From Chromera velia (Eukaryota > Sar > Chromeraceae): 64,000 bases of DNA. Both the position numbers and the translations under genes were made by a program. This document shows positions 1 to 10,191 of the stretch, piece after piece (the first letter of the stretch is position 1; every line of letters starts with the position of its first letter). The notes under the pieces were generated by a model. It was not told where the DNA came from and did not search any database. It was given only the letters and a program-made list of their open reading frames with translations. Location: the NCBI GenBank assembly GCA_018398765.1, contig JAHBMJ010003975.1, positions 1-64,000 of the forward strand, in the 5' to 3' direction.

Positions 1-34
<34 letters not shown>

Positions 35-168
35 AGAGAAAGAGAGAAAGAAAGAAAGAAAGAAAGAAAGAGAGAATGAATGAATGAATGAATGAATGAA
101 TGAACAAAGAAGAGAAAGAAAAAGGGAGGAAAAGAAGAGAAAGAAAAAGGGGGGAAAAGAGAGGGAGG

Positions 169-203
<35 letters not shown>

Positions 204-306
204 GGAGACAGAGAAAGAGACAGAGAGAGAAAGCGACAGCGAGAAAGAGAGAGACAGCGAGAAAGAGAGAGAGACAGAGAGAGCATAAACCAAAGACAGA
301 AAGAAA

Positions 307-338
<32 letters not shown>

Positions 339-455
339 GAAGGAAGGAAGGAAGGAAGGAAGAAAGAAAGAAAGCAAGGAAGAGAGGAAAAAACAAAGAA
401 AAGGAAGGCAAAAACTGACGAAACGACCATGAAAGAAAGTAACAAATGCAAATGA
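1..455. repeat. Purine-rich microsatellite (GA)n/(GAAA)n/(GAAT)n
   Basis: The window opens inside a long low-complexity tract of GA, GAAA, GAAT and GGAA units. Open frames through it encode only R/E/K runs and are not genes. The stretch 456-714 that follows holds no recognisable feature and ends at the 3' side of the MYND gene. Confidence 0.95.
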
Positions 456-714
456 AAACAGCCCTGCAATGACATTCATTCGAAACGACTTCAATCAATG
501 CCGTCTAGCAACACTTCACTGAATTGCTGCAGCATTATGATCTGGTCATCTCTTTGGTGCACATTCATGCTTCATTTCGGGTGTCTGCGCATCACTCAAC
601 GTCACGGTTCCTTCCTGTACGGACACGATTAGGTGCTTCTGATGGACACTATGCCGTCAGGAAAGTAACACAAAACCATGGATTTCCAGTATGCATACAT
701 ACAAATTGGGCCCG

Positions 715-1806
715 TCACTGCAGCAGAAACGAGAGTCCAACAACAGGAAGAAGACCGAGGAGGAGCACTGCAAGTGTCACAAGGAGAAACAGGACACGAG
801 GAGACAGGGATGCGAGCACGGAGGGTCTCTTTGCGTTCTCGAGCGCCTTGCTAGTGGTGCGTCTGTTTTTCAGAGATGCCAGTGGGGGCCTTCCTCTCTC
901 CTGCTTCTTCACCTCCACAGCGCTAGAAGGCTTTGTATCCTCCGGCTTGAAGTTCTCCCTGGCACACGTGTGTCTGTGCCCCTCCTTCCAGTCCTTCCGC
1001 TGGCATTCAGGGGAACAGTACAGGGCCTGCATACACAACTTGCACCTCTGCAAGTCATTCAGATACCTCTTCACCCCGCACCACGCGCAGGCATCCCGCT
1101 CCCTCTGAAGGCGACGCGCGGACCGAAAGCGTGCGTCAGTCCCCACATATAAATGATCAGGGGGCTCGTCCCCAAGGCCCGGGGGAAAGCGCTCTTTTCC
1201 TGCTGCGCCCTGTGTCTTCTGGTGCATCATTAGAAGGAGGAGACGGTGATGGTCCCTCTTCTGAGCAACCTCTCGAGCGTCCTTGCCCTGAAAGTAAGCA
1301 AGCGCCTGCACAACTTCCTCAACAGTGGGATCTGGTTTGGGAGGGAACGGACGGTCAGCCGGGCCCATCCCGGCACCACGCGCGCCCATCAACGCCATGA
1401 AGGGATTCACCGGGAATGAAGGAGGGTCAGCTCTGCAAAGCACAACAGGTCCTCTGATGACCTTCCAGTCAATTGTGTCCTGTCGCCCATTGAGGCCGTA
1501 CATCCGGAAAGCCTGGGTGGCTACTTTGTTGACTTCAGACTTGGTGTCTCCGTGATCAAAGAAGACGTACAGATCTTTCCACTCTGAGTGCAATGTGTAG
1601 CCAAACAGCATCTGAGGGTCTCGCCATCCCGCAGCCCTGAACTTTCTCTTCAGCTCCGCATCCGGAGCGTCGATGCTTGCCTTGAACCATTCGGGAACAA
1701 CCACAGCCTGCTTGATGTCAGCGGACTTGTAACTGCCAACAGGATTCACCTGCAGCCATGGGTAGGTGGTGCCAGGTTGAGGAGGAGACGTTGAAAGCTT
1801 CGGCAT
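715..1806 (-). CDS. MYND zinc-finger protein with C-terminal membrane anchor
   Basis: Single-exon gene of 363 residues, read from the ATG at 1806; an upstream TTG extension is not credible. Residues 240-281 form a MYND-type zinc finger, with CAWC, then CKLC, then YCSPEC, and ending W-x4-H-x3-C, so the full Cys/His set is present. MYND fingers usually bind proline-rich partner peptides. Residues 338-360 are a strongly hydrophobic segment only three residues from the end, preceded by a basic Ser/Lys/Arg stretch, so the protein looks tail-anchored with the finger in the cytosol. The first 200 residues match no domain I recognise. It is divergent with the PITH gene. The finger is certain; the membrane anchoring is inference from hydrophobicity. 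Confidence 0.85.
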   Translation of the reverse strand: MPKLSTSPPQPGTTYPWLQVNPVGSYKSADIKQAVVVPEWFKASIDAPDAELKRKFRAAGWRDPQMLFGYTLHSEWKDLYVFFDHGDTKSEVNKVATQAFRMYGLNGRQDTIDWKVIRGPVVLCRADPPSFPVNPFMALMGARGAGMGPADRPFPPKPDPTVEEVVQALAYFQGKDAREVAQKRDHHRLLLLMMHQKTQGAAGKERFPPGLGDEPPDHLYVGTDARFRSARRLQRERDACAWCGVKRYLNDLQRCKLCMQALYCSPECQRKDWKEGHRHTCARENFKPEDTKPSSAVEVKKQERGRPPLASLKNRRTTSKALENAKRPSVLASLSPRVLFLLVTLAVLLLGLLPVVGLSFLLQ

Positions 1807-2375
1807 CGTATCTTTGAGATTCTGTTTCTGCAACAAGCGATCGGGCAGTAGTGCCAGTCAAGCAGGTTGTCAGGTCACACAGACCGTCCATATAATTGAC
1901 TGTCTTGTGTAAACGGGTTTGGTGAATGTGCCATGGTGTTCTGCAGATGTGAAGGTTTCAAGTCGTGCGTTGAAACTGCATGGAAAGTGACATGCAGTGT
2001 TGCACAAAACTTGCAACACAAGCCGGCCGCGCGGCCCGCGGGGTCCGACCAGCGAAACCGGGCCGTCTCCGGAGTCATCCGGAGTGTGCATGTTTCATCA
2101 GATGAATCTTTCACCAATCGATCAGCTGAAAGTACGAGGACTTCCAGAAGCTGCGTGTCCATAAAGGAACCTCTATATACTTGCTGCTGTGCAGGGCATC
2201 CACGCTTGATACTTTCACGGAGAAAAAACCAACCTGTGTGCGTAGGGCGAAATTCATCTGACCGTCAATCCCACTCGTCCACTGCACTTGTTCAGACCCT
2301 GGCGGTGGCCTCCACGGTGGTAGGCTCCACCCCACACAGTCGAGAGGGTTTCGCCAACGCTCGTGCTTTAACACC
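1807..2375. promoter_or_regulatory. Head-to-head intergenic region with GC-rich island
   Basis: 570 bases separate the start of the minus-strand MYND gene from the plus-strand PITH gene. A CpG-rich island lies at about 2021-2083 and contains nested palindromes (CCGGCCGCGCGGCCCGCGGG). It probably holds both promoters. No clear TATA box is placed relative to either start. Confidence 0.45.
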
Positions 2376-5300
2376 ATGGCCGACGAACCGTCAGTTCGTG
2401 TTACTTTGTCAAATTTCAATCGGCCTTAAGGTTATGTTCCCTCAATCCCCCCCCCTTTGCGGTATCCTCTTCATCTGTCTCTCCATGTGCGCAGACTCAA
2501 TGACCAGATCGACAAGGCCACGGCTGAGTGCCTCGGCATGGACGCGAAGGACCCCCTGTCAAATATTCTAGACCAGCCCAACGCAGAACTGACGGTGCAA
2601 TCCCTTGACGACCCCCAGCTTCTGCTCAAGTTCGCGTTCCAGTCTCCAGTCAAACTCGCGTCCATCTTCATAGGGGGGCCTGCAGGAGAAGACCTGTCGG
2701 AAGCGCCACGGGTCGTAAAGCTGTTCACAAACAAAATGAGCATGGGATTTTCCGACGCAGGTGCGACGCGCTCTTTCTTCTCTCCTGCCTGCCTTGCTGC
2801 ATGCCCTCTTTTTTGTGCATGGCGTGTATGTGCGACCGCGTCTGAGAGGAGAGGCACTTGGCAGCGCTTGCCAAAGGGGCAATAGAGTTCCCAATCTGAC
2901 CATGCCAATCTTCCCGTATTCGTTATGAAGTATCAGGCATGAGTTTAGGTAGCCGATCTTTTCCACCTTGTGTCTTCTCCCCCCACCTCCACTCTGTGAT
3001 GCTGTTCAAAGAAAAAAGGAATCTCTTGAGTTGTCGCCTATTTTTTTTCTTTCGTCTCTCTACCTGTCTTCCTGCGGGATGTTCTGCCCGATTCTCTCGG
3101 ATCGTGTGCCCTCAAGATGTTGAACGAACAGCTGGATGATGCTTGCCTGCGTATCGACCGACTGTTCTTTTCTTTCTCTTTGTCTGTCTGCAGAGTCCGA
3201 CGCACCCATCCAGGAGTTTGAGCTGACGGAGGAGGTGCTGCAGGCAGGGAAACCCGTTCCTCTGCGTTTTGTCAAAGTGAGTACTGGAGGGAGAAATGGC
3301 ACAGGAGGGAGGAAAAGCAGCCGGGGGGGCACTGGAGGAATTAGAGGAAAATGCGTGGCCCAAGGAATTAAGAGAAGCGAGAGAGAGAACCCAGCGGCGA
3401 AGGAGCACGAAAGGAAACGAAGTGCACCCAGGGCGTGTGAAAGAATTCTGATGCAATCCTGTAAATACAAAGAGAAAGAGAAAGAGAGAGAGAGAGTATC
3501 TGAGCACGGTCTTGTGGGGGCGGCAAGAAGTAACTGGGATTCCTTCTTGCGTGCACGATATGTGGCCGCATGGCTCTCATCCGACCGACACAGGCTGCTC
3601 TTTGGTGCATGATTTCGATTTCTTTCCACCCGTACTATGAGCAGTTGTTGCATTCTTGGGAGCTCCTAGTTGTTCCCTCTTTGCCAGACTATGCAATTCG
3701 TTGATTTACTCTTCTTCTTCGGCATTTTGCTGTGTCCGGAGTTACGCGTGGGTCTGGTTTCTGTACGTCGATTCATCTTCGCACGCCTGCTTGTATTAAT
3801 ATGCCCACACCTCCCCCTCCCTCCCTCCCTGCCTCCCTCCCTGCCTCCCTGTGCGGCCGCAGTTCCAAAATATTTTGAGCCTCCAGATCTTCATCGGTCG
3901 GTTTGGCTGCATGCTGTTCTGTAGTGTTCTTTCTTTGTGCTTTTTGTTGATTTTGTTCTAGGCCAAAAGGCTTCATATCGACACATCTTTCTCTCCTTTT
4001 TTCGCTGCCTGGTTTCTGAGGTTCGTTTCTTCCTTCTCGCCCGTGTGTTTCCTCTATCTTTATCATGTATTCATGTCTTTCCTCCGTCCTTTCTTCCTTC
4101 CTTCCTTCTTTCCTTGCTCCCTCGCTTCATTCACTCGTGCAATCATCCATATATGAATCCGTTCCACTTGTCAGCTCTCTCTCTCTCTCTCTCTCTGCGT
4201 GTGTGTGTGTGTGTGTGTATGTGTGTATGTGTGTGTGTATGTGTGTGTGTCTGTGTGCGTAAGAGATGTCCTCGTGTCGTGGCCGCCCGCGTGTCTGTTG
4301 GTCCGTCACTGTACCTTTTTTCGTCGTTATTTATCCCCTACGTCCCTCGTCCACTCCTGTGCTCGCAGTCTCTTGTCTGTAACGTTCTTGTGCCAGAGTG
4401 AAAGGCAGCAAAGGGGGGTCTCGTGTAGAAGCAGTTGGCGCATTAAGATTACAGACATGTGCGAACGAATGTGTATGCATATGAATACTCGCACGACGAA
4501 TGAACGAACGAACGAAGGGATGGATAGATGTATGTATGGACTTATGGATGCAGAAGACAACCACGGTGGAGACATCACGAAGGTCTCGCGAGTGGAAATT
4601 TTCGGATCTTCAGGACAAAAAATGGACGTCAGTCTGGGTCTCAGAGGGAGTGTGCATGAATCAAGCAAATGCACAATGCAGACAGTCGAGAAACAAAATC
4701 TGCACGTGATACAGAGAGAGAGGGTGCATAGTTTGTGTAAGCCATACAGCATTTACGTTCATTGTTTGTGGATCCTCTCCAAATCACAAAAGAAAGACTG
4801 GAGCGATGCAGGCCGGTATGGCAAAGGAGAAAAGGTAATTAATTGACTTATTTGCGTTGCGTTTTCTTTCTGAGAGGACCAGAGAGTCAGGAAAGGAACA
4901 ATAGATTTTTCAGGTTGCTTTTGTCGCAATCTACAACCAGACCTATTAACTGGACCGTTAATCGTTCTCTGTGGCTACCTGGTCACTTTCAATTTTTCTG
5001 GAATTCCTTGAGCAAACACATGGAAAGAGCTAGCGGTTTCCTCGTCGGTTCTTGCATCAGTAAGCTGCGGCACGGTGCGTGCTGTATGATTTCTGTCTTT
5101 CGCCTTTCTTTCGTTGCATCCTTGACTGTCCATATCACCATGCATCCGTGTGATCTTCCATACCTTTGGCATACCCACCGCTCTCCTTCCTTCTGATTCT
5201 TCAATCGGGGGACGCACACAAAGAAAGCCACATGCACCCACATAGACAAACGCACACCCAGATGCACACACATATATACAGACACACATACACGCACATG

Positions 5301-5653
5301 CATAAACACACAAAAGCGAGAGACGGTGGACACGTGTGTGTCCCTCTACATAGATCTTGGAAGAAAGCGTCTGCTCGCTTGTAGAGAGAAAGAGAGAAAT
5401 GTCCTAGCATGGAGAGGGAGGCAACGTCCGCAGCAGGCAGGCAGGTTGACAAACGGCGAGTATCAGAGTGTTTGTTTAGATACAGCGGATCGATCGAGGA
5501 GGGAACTGCCGGGGCTTTCCTCTCCATTCCCTTCCCTTCCCTTCCAGGGTCCATGCAGCTGTCGATTGATTGCACTGCATCGATCTTGGTGCGACTCTAC
5601 CGCACGCATCTTGCGCTTGCAGGTCAGCGCCATTTCCTCCCACCAAAAAATGG

Positions 5654-5704
<51 letters not shown>

Positions 5705-5748
5705 ATGTGCAGATGAAAGACTGGAAGCCGGTGAAGGAGGATCAGTGA
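2376..5748 (+). CDS. PITH-domain protein (thioredoxin-like 1 / PITHD1 family)
   Basis: Six exons: 2376-2389, 2495-2760, 3194-3276, 3863-3896, 4554-4627, 5713-5748, giving 168 residues. The protein is essentially one PITH domain. Recognisable blocks in order are NDQIDKATAECL, PVKLASIFIGGP, VKLFTNK, PVPLRFVKFQN (across the 3276/3863 junction), IEDNHGG, VEIFG and MKDWKPV. PITH is the proteasome-interacting domain of TXNL1 and occurs alone in PITHD1; no thioredoxin domain is encoded here. Phases agree at every junction (2,1,0,1,0). The 14-base first exon (MADE plus two bases) was chosen because the donor GTCAGT at 2390 gives the required phase 2; it is the least certain exon. The last exon is duplicated at 7404-7439, so two identical 3' ends are available. 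Confidence 0.85.
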
Positions 5749-5988
5749 CTTGTGGATGGATCGACCGAAGGGCCTTCTCATAGACTGCTTGTTGATCGAA
5801 AGGCTCGATCAGCCACATTCACACGGTGACGTTGTTTGGACCAACGTACCTGTTTCCTGTCCAAGTGGATGCTTTGGGCATGCAAGCTTCGTCAATCGTG
5901 TTTCCCAATGTGTTTTCTCAACGGCACAAAAAAGAATTCAAACTGCCACGTAGACTCTTACCTAACCCTTCCATTTAAAAAAGATATA
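4882..5988 (+). repeat. Direct duplication, copy 1 (contains PITH terminal exon)
   Basis: This 1.1-kb segment is nearly identical to 6565-7679, offset 1683-1691 bases. It covers the 3' part of the last PITH intron, the last exon and about 240 bases downstream. It contains an internal (CT)n(GT)n tract at about 5655-5705. The copies differ by 19 substitutions and one GT-tract indel, and copy 1 carries C or G at every substituted site. Confidence 0.95.
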
Positions 5989-6001
5989 CTTACTTACTTA
6001 C

Positions 6002-6403
6002 TTAATTGTGGTTAAGCCTAGAGTCTCTGAAACCAGAGACAAATGGCAACCCATGCATGCAGTTGTAAACAAAAGGAGCAAACCGCCGCAGCTTAGCCTG
6101 CTTCCGCATGAATATGAATAACCACGACCTTCCGCAGCCTAGGCTGAACCTAAAGGCTGAACAACCACACAAGACGCGCGCGCACTCATGCAGACAAGCT
6201 TCGATCAGTGCACTTGCCTTCTTCGGCTCCCGGTCCACAATGAATGAAACGAGCTCTCTTACATATGTCTCTTCTTCCCCGATACCTCTTCCCCCAGGTG
6301 CAGCAGTCCATCTTGCTGTGCAGACCCTTTCACCGATTCCTGTTCTCTCTTTCACTCTCTCTGCCAGCGAATGAAGTTTGAATCTAAGCTGCTCTGTTCG
6401 CAT
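6002..6403 (-). CDS. Possible small hypothetical protein between the duplicated segments
   Basis: The 576-base spacer between the two duplication copies carries a 133-residue minus-strand open frame from the ATG at 6403. One stretch (ETYVRELVSFIVDREP, then KKASALIEACL) has a protein-like mixture, but I recognise no domain. The Cys-rich C-terminal half looks less convincing, and it may be chance or an exon of a longer gene. Confidence 0.2.
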   Translation of the reverse strand: MRTEQLRFKLHSLAERVKERTGIGERVCTARWTAAPGGRGIGEEETYVRELVSFIVDREPKKASALIEACLHECARVLCGCSAFRFSLGCGRSWLFIFMRKQAKLRRFAPFVYNCMHGLPFVSGFRDSRLNHN

Positions 6404-6564
6404 GCACGCAGACAATCGATACACCGCATCGTCGATCACCTTTTTACCTTCGACTGTAGGACAGTGAATACAGTGTTCTTCGCAGGATCCACCGTGTCTC
6501 TTTCCCCCACCAGCACATACTTGAAGGAGAGAAGTGAAAAGAGAACTACCAGACAAGAGAGAGC

Positions 6565-7337
6565 GAGAGTCAGGAAAGGAACAATAGATTTTTCAGGTTG
6601 CTTTTGTCACAATCTACAACCAGACCTATTAACTGGACCGTTAATCGTTCTCTGTGGCTATCTGGTCACTTTCAATTTTTCTGGAATTCCTTGAGCAAAC
6701 ACATGGAAAGAGCTAGCGGTTTCCTCATCGGTTCTTGTATCAGTAAGCTGCGGCACGGTGCGTGCTGTATGATTTCTGTCTTTCGCCTTTCTTTCGTTGC
6801 ATCCTTGACTGTCCATATCACCATGCATCCGTGTAATCTTCCATACCTTTGGCATACCCACCGCTCTCCTTCCTTCTGATTCTTCAATCGGGGGACGCAC
6901 ACAAAGAAAGCCACATGCACCCACATAGACAAACGCACACCCAGATGCACACACATATATACAGACACACATACACGCACATGCATAAACACACAAAAGT
7001 GAGAGACGGTGGACACGTGTGTATCCCTCTATATAGATCTTGGAAGAAAGCGTCTGCTCGCTTGTAGAGAGAAAGAGAGAAATGTCCTAGCATGGAGAGG
7101 GAGGCAACGTCCGCAGCAGGCAGGCAGGTTGACAAACGGCGAGTATCAGAGTGTTTGTTTAGATACAGCGGATCGATCGAGGAGGGAACTGCCGGGGTTT
7201 TCCTCTCTATTCCCTTCCCTTCCCTTCCAGGGTCCATACAGCTGTCGATTGATTGCACTGCATCGATCTTGGTGCGACTCTACCGCACGCATCTTGCGCT
7301 TGCAGGTCAGTGCCATTTCTTCCCACCAAAAAATGGA

Positions 7338-7387
<50 letters not shown>

Positions 7388-7679
7388 ATGTGTATATGTG
7401 CAGATGAAAGACTGGAAGCCGGTGAAGGAGGATCAGTGACTTGTGGATGGATCGACTGAAGGGCCTTCTCATAGACTGCTTGTTGATCGAAAGGCTCGAT
7501 CAGCCACATTCACACGGTGACGTTATTTGGACCAACGTACCTGTTTCCTGTCCAAGTGGATGCTTTGGGCATGCAAGCTTCGTCAATCGTGTTTCCTAAT
7601 GTGTTTTCTCAACGGCACAAAAAAGAATTCAAATTGCCACGTAGACTCTTATCTAACCCTTCCATTTAAAAAAGATATA
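6565..7679 (+). repeat. Direct duplication, copy 2 (T/A-shifted)
   Basis: Second copy of 4882-5988. Thirteen C-to-T and six G-to-A differences relative to copy 1, and none in the opposite sense. The 36-base terminal exon (7404-7439) with its splice acceptor is unchanged. The remaining length difference is eight extra bases in the GT tract just before that exon. Confidence 0.95.
7404..7439 (+). other. Duplicate terminal exon of the PITH gene
   Basis: An exact copy of the 36-base last exon (MKDWKPVKEDQ plus stop), again preceded by a CT/GT tract and a TGCAG acceptor. Splicing from the donor at 4628 to this exon would yield the same protein with a different 3' UTR. It may be an alternative last exon or a silent duplicate. 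Confidence 0.6.
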
Positions 7680-8051
7680 ATGTTATGTTGCGTATTATGT
7701 AGTATACAAATTTTTCTTAAGATCGAGAACGCGCAAGAAAAAACCTAAAATATTCTTTTACAAGTTCTTCTAGTAATTCTTCTATCGATTAATAATACCT
7801 ATATTAAAGTTTATATCTTATAAATTAAAGTGTGACTATTAATTAGTGATAGTGATTCAAATCATTCAATTGGTATTCTAGTAAAGCAGTCTCGCCCTAG
7901 GTCTCGCCGTTCTACCAGAAGTCGCCCTATAGAAGTCGGCATTCAAGTCGCCCCTGCGAAATGGCCCGATCGCCCCCCCCCCCTCCCGAGCAAAGGTGCG
8001 CTCTATCGCTGAGGCTTCCTAGGAGGCTTTTGACCATTTTTTAATACTCTT
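7680..8051. other. AT-rich tail-to-tail spacer
   Basis: Between the PITH terminal-exon duplicate and the foldback element. It contains an AT-rich part and then a short C-rich part with several CTCGCCC/GTCGCCC units (about 7890-7985). No coding frame or RNA gene was recognised. Confidence 0.6.
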
Positions 8052-8504
8052 GCATGCCGGGGGCGAGTGGGATGCTTTTAGCCCCCCTAAAGCGGCGCAT
8101 TTCCACAAAAAACTCGTTCTCATAATTGATAAGGAGTTAGAAGCTGAAACTTTGTGTAAGAAGACGTTGTAATGATAGAAAAAGAACTATGGAACAGATT
8201 TTTTCTATTATTTCTAGAAACATAGGCTGTCATACAATTTTTTTGATTTTCATACCATTTTTTAACGGTTTTGAATAGTAAAAAAAACGGTATGAAACTT
8301 ATAAAATTTGTATGGCAGCCTATGTTTCTAGAAATAATAGAAAAAATCTGTTCCATAGTTCTTTTTCTATCGTTACAACGTCTTCTTACACAAAGTTTCA
8401 GCTTCTAACTCCTTACCAATTATGAGAACGAGTTTTTTGCGGAAAAACCCCGGTTTCCTATGCAGAGGGGGGGACAAAAAGCACCCCACTCGCCCCCGGT
8501 ATGC
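8052..8504. mobile_element. Foldback MITE, copy 1
   Basis: About 453 bases that are one near-perfect palindrome. The end GCATGCCGGGGGCGAGTGGG at 8052 is the reverse complement of the end at 8485-8504 with one mismatch. The arms continue inward (ACTCGTTCTCATAATTG, GAAGACGTTGTAA, CTAGAAACATAGGCTG) almost to the centre near 8270. No coding capacity. A second copy lies at 29001-29453. A target-site duplication is not clear. Confidence 0.8.
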
Positions 8505-8796
8505 GCTCTTAAATTTACTTAAATTAACTGATTTTTTTTTTTGTTTTAAGCATTCTTTTATATTTTCTATATAGTATTTTTTCTTTCAAACAATCAATCA
8601 ATCAGTCATAATGAGTTGGAAGCTTAATCTAACAACGCTTTAATACAAATCAAGTAAAAATTAATCAACACAGTTAGTTTCAACCTTTAGCTAACTCTTT
8701 GTATTTATATTGGAAAAAAGATCTATCTAAAGATGACAATGACAATGACTTTAAGATATATTTAAAAAAAATGGATATTATTTTTTTCATTTTACT
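8505..8796. other. AT-rich 3' flank of ankyrin gene A
   Basis: AT-rich spacer with short CAAT repeats near 8590 (AATCAATCAATCAGTC). Nothing else recognised. Confidence 0.5.
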
Positions 8797-10191
8797 TCAA
8801 GTGTCCTGTACTCTAGCCTGTAGTATCAGGGAGGTCAGATCCCGGCTAGGATCCCGAAGGAATGGGAGCACAAGTGAACCCTCAGGCTGCTCGTTTTCTG
8901 CAATTTTAAGCGCCGTTTGTCCATTCTGGTCCAGAGCACCCACGTCGATCCCTTTTGAAACAAGCAGCTCTGCAATCGTCTTCTTTTTCTGAAACATGCT
9001 ACTCTCAACCTCTTCCGATTCGTCTGTTCGTGCAACGAAGTGCAGAGCTGTGTATCCATCGTTGGATGTTGCATGCAGGTTGGCACCGTTCTCTAACAAC
9101 ACATCCAGGACACCCAGTGCACCGTTCCAGGCCGCAAGATGGAGGACTGTCATCCCTTCATCGTCCCTTGCATGAATATCGGCCCCTCGAGAAATTAGAA
9201 GCTCTGCAATGTCTCTGTGGTCCCGGAGGATTTCGCTGAAGCACATCGCAGTGAGAAAGAGAGGCGTCTCTTGATATTTCTTTCTCTCATCCACTCTCGC
9301 CCAGTGGTCAAGCAGCACTTCTACCACATCTCTGTGGCCATTACCGATCGCATTGAAAATTGGGGTTTTTCCTTCCGGACCTTGGGCATTTGCGTCGGCA
9401 CCCCGCCCCAACAAAAATCTGACAAGGTCTGTCAGCCCCTGTTGAGCGGCAGAGAAGAGGGGCGTCGCTCCTGTGGCAGTTGTTGCTTCCAGCTCCGCCC
9501 CGCTGCAGACCAGAAACTCTGCTATCTGTGGTTCGTCTGCGAGACAGGCGAGGTTGAGAGCCGTCTGGCCTCTCTCGTCCCGCATCTCAAGTCCGGCCCC
9601 GACCCCTACCAGCATCTGTACCGCCTCCAAACTCCCAAACGTCACAGCTCCCATCAACGCACTTTCTTTGACCATCTGCTGTTCTCCCTCTCCATCATTC
9701 CCCCCGGCCGGGCTCTCAACGACACTGTCCACTTCCGCCCCCACCTTCAGAAGAAGCTCTAAGTCTTCTCTCTTCTCCCTCTCCCCCGTCTCCATGAATA
9801 TGTTGAGGGCCCCACGCAGCGTCTCAGCCGACACTGCCTGAAAAGATCGGATCACGTTGCCGATATCAAGGGCAAACAATGGCTCTAAGTCCATCCTGTA
9901 GTACAGACTCATGAGCGTGTTCAATTCCACCCTCACACTCTTCCTCATTGCTCCCACTTGCTTTTCAATTCGATCGAGAGCGGCTGCCTCTGTCGGAAGC
10001 AGAGGAGAAGACGAGTCAACGGCTTGCACAGGATAAGACGGGGCAGCGTCTCCTTCGGGTTCGTCAGGAAACTCGATGGTACCCAGCAGAGTGTGCATGT
10101 TCTGCACCATGCTGACAACCTCTGTGAGACTCTCAGCAAGCCTTTGTAGCCCTTGGCAGACAAGGGCAAGAGTGGCTGCTGATCGTTTCAT
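8797..10191 (-). CDS. Ankyrin-repeat protein A
   Basis: Single-exon gene of 464 residues from the ATG at 10191. Residues 1-150 form a helical N-terminal region (MKRSAATLALVCQGL, then DRIEKQVGAMRKSVRVELN, then MDLEPLFALDIGNV) that I do not recognise. From about residue 145 to 450 there are roughly eight ankyrin repeats with classic TALNLACLADE, TPLFSAAQQG, TVLHLAAWNGALGVLDVLL and TALHFVAR blocks. Ankyrin repeats bind proteins, and no catalytic domain is seen. A paralogue with the same N-terminal region and repeat register lies at 30448-31836 on the same strand. Similarity continues into the 5' flank to about 10400, so a whole gene with its promoter was duplicated. It is head-to-head with the F-box/kelch gene. 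Confidence 0.9.
   Translation of the reverse strand: MKRSAATLALVCQGLQRLAESLTEVVSMVQNMHTLLGTIEFPDEPEGDAAPSYPVQAVDSSSPLLPTEAAALDRIEKQVGAMRKSVRVELNTLMSLYYRMDLEPLFALDIGNVIRSFQAVSAETLRGALNIFMETGEREKREDLELLLKVGAEVDSVVESPAGGNDGEGEQQMVKESALMGAVTFGSLEAVQMLVGVGAGLEMRDERGQTALNLACLADEPQIAEFLVCSGAELEATTATGATPLFSAAQQGLTDLVRFLLGRGADANAQGPEGKTPIFNAIGNGHRDVVEVLLDHWARVDERKKYQETPLFLTAMCFSEILRDHRDIAELLISRGADIHARDDEGMTVLHLAAWNGALGVLDVLLENGANLHATSNDGYTALHFVARTDESEEVESSMFQKKKTIAELLVSKGIDVGALDQNGQTALKIAENEQPEGSLVLPFLRDPSRDLTSLILQARVQDT

Noticed and set aside
96-455. Arg/Glu/Lys-only open frames
   Set aside because: They are translations of GA and GAAA microsatellite in several overlapping frames.
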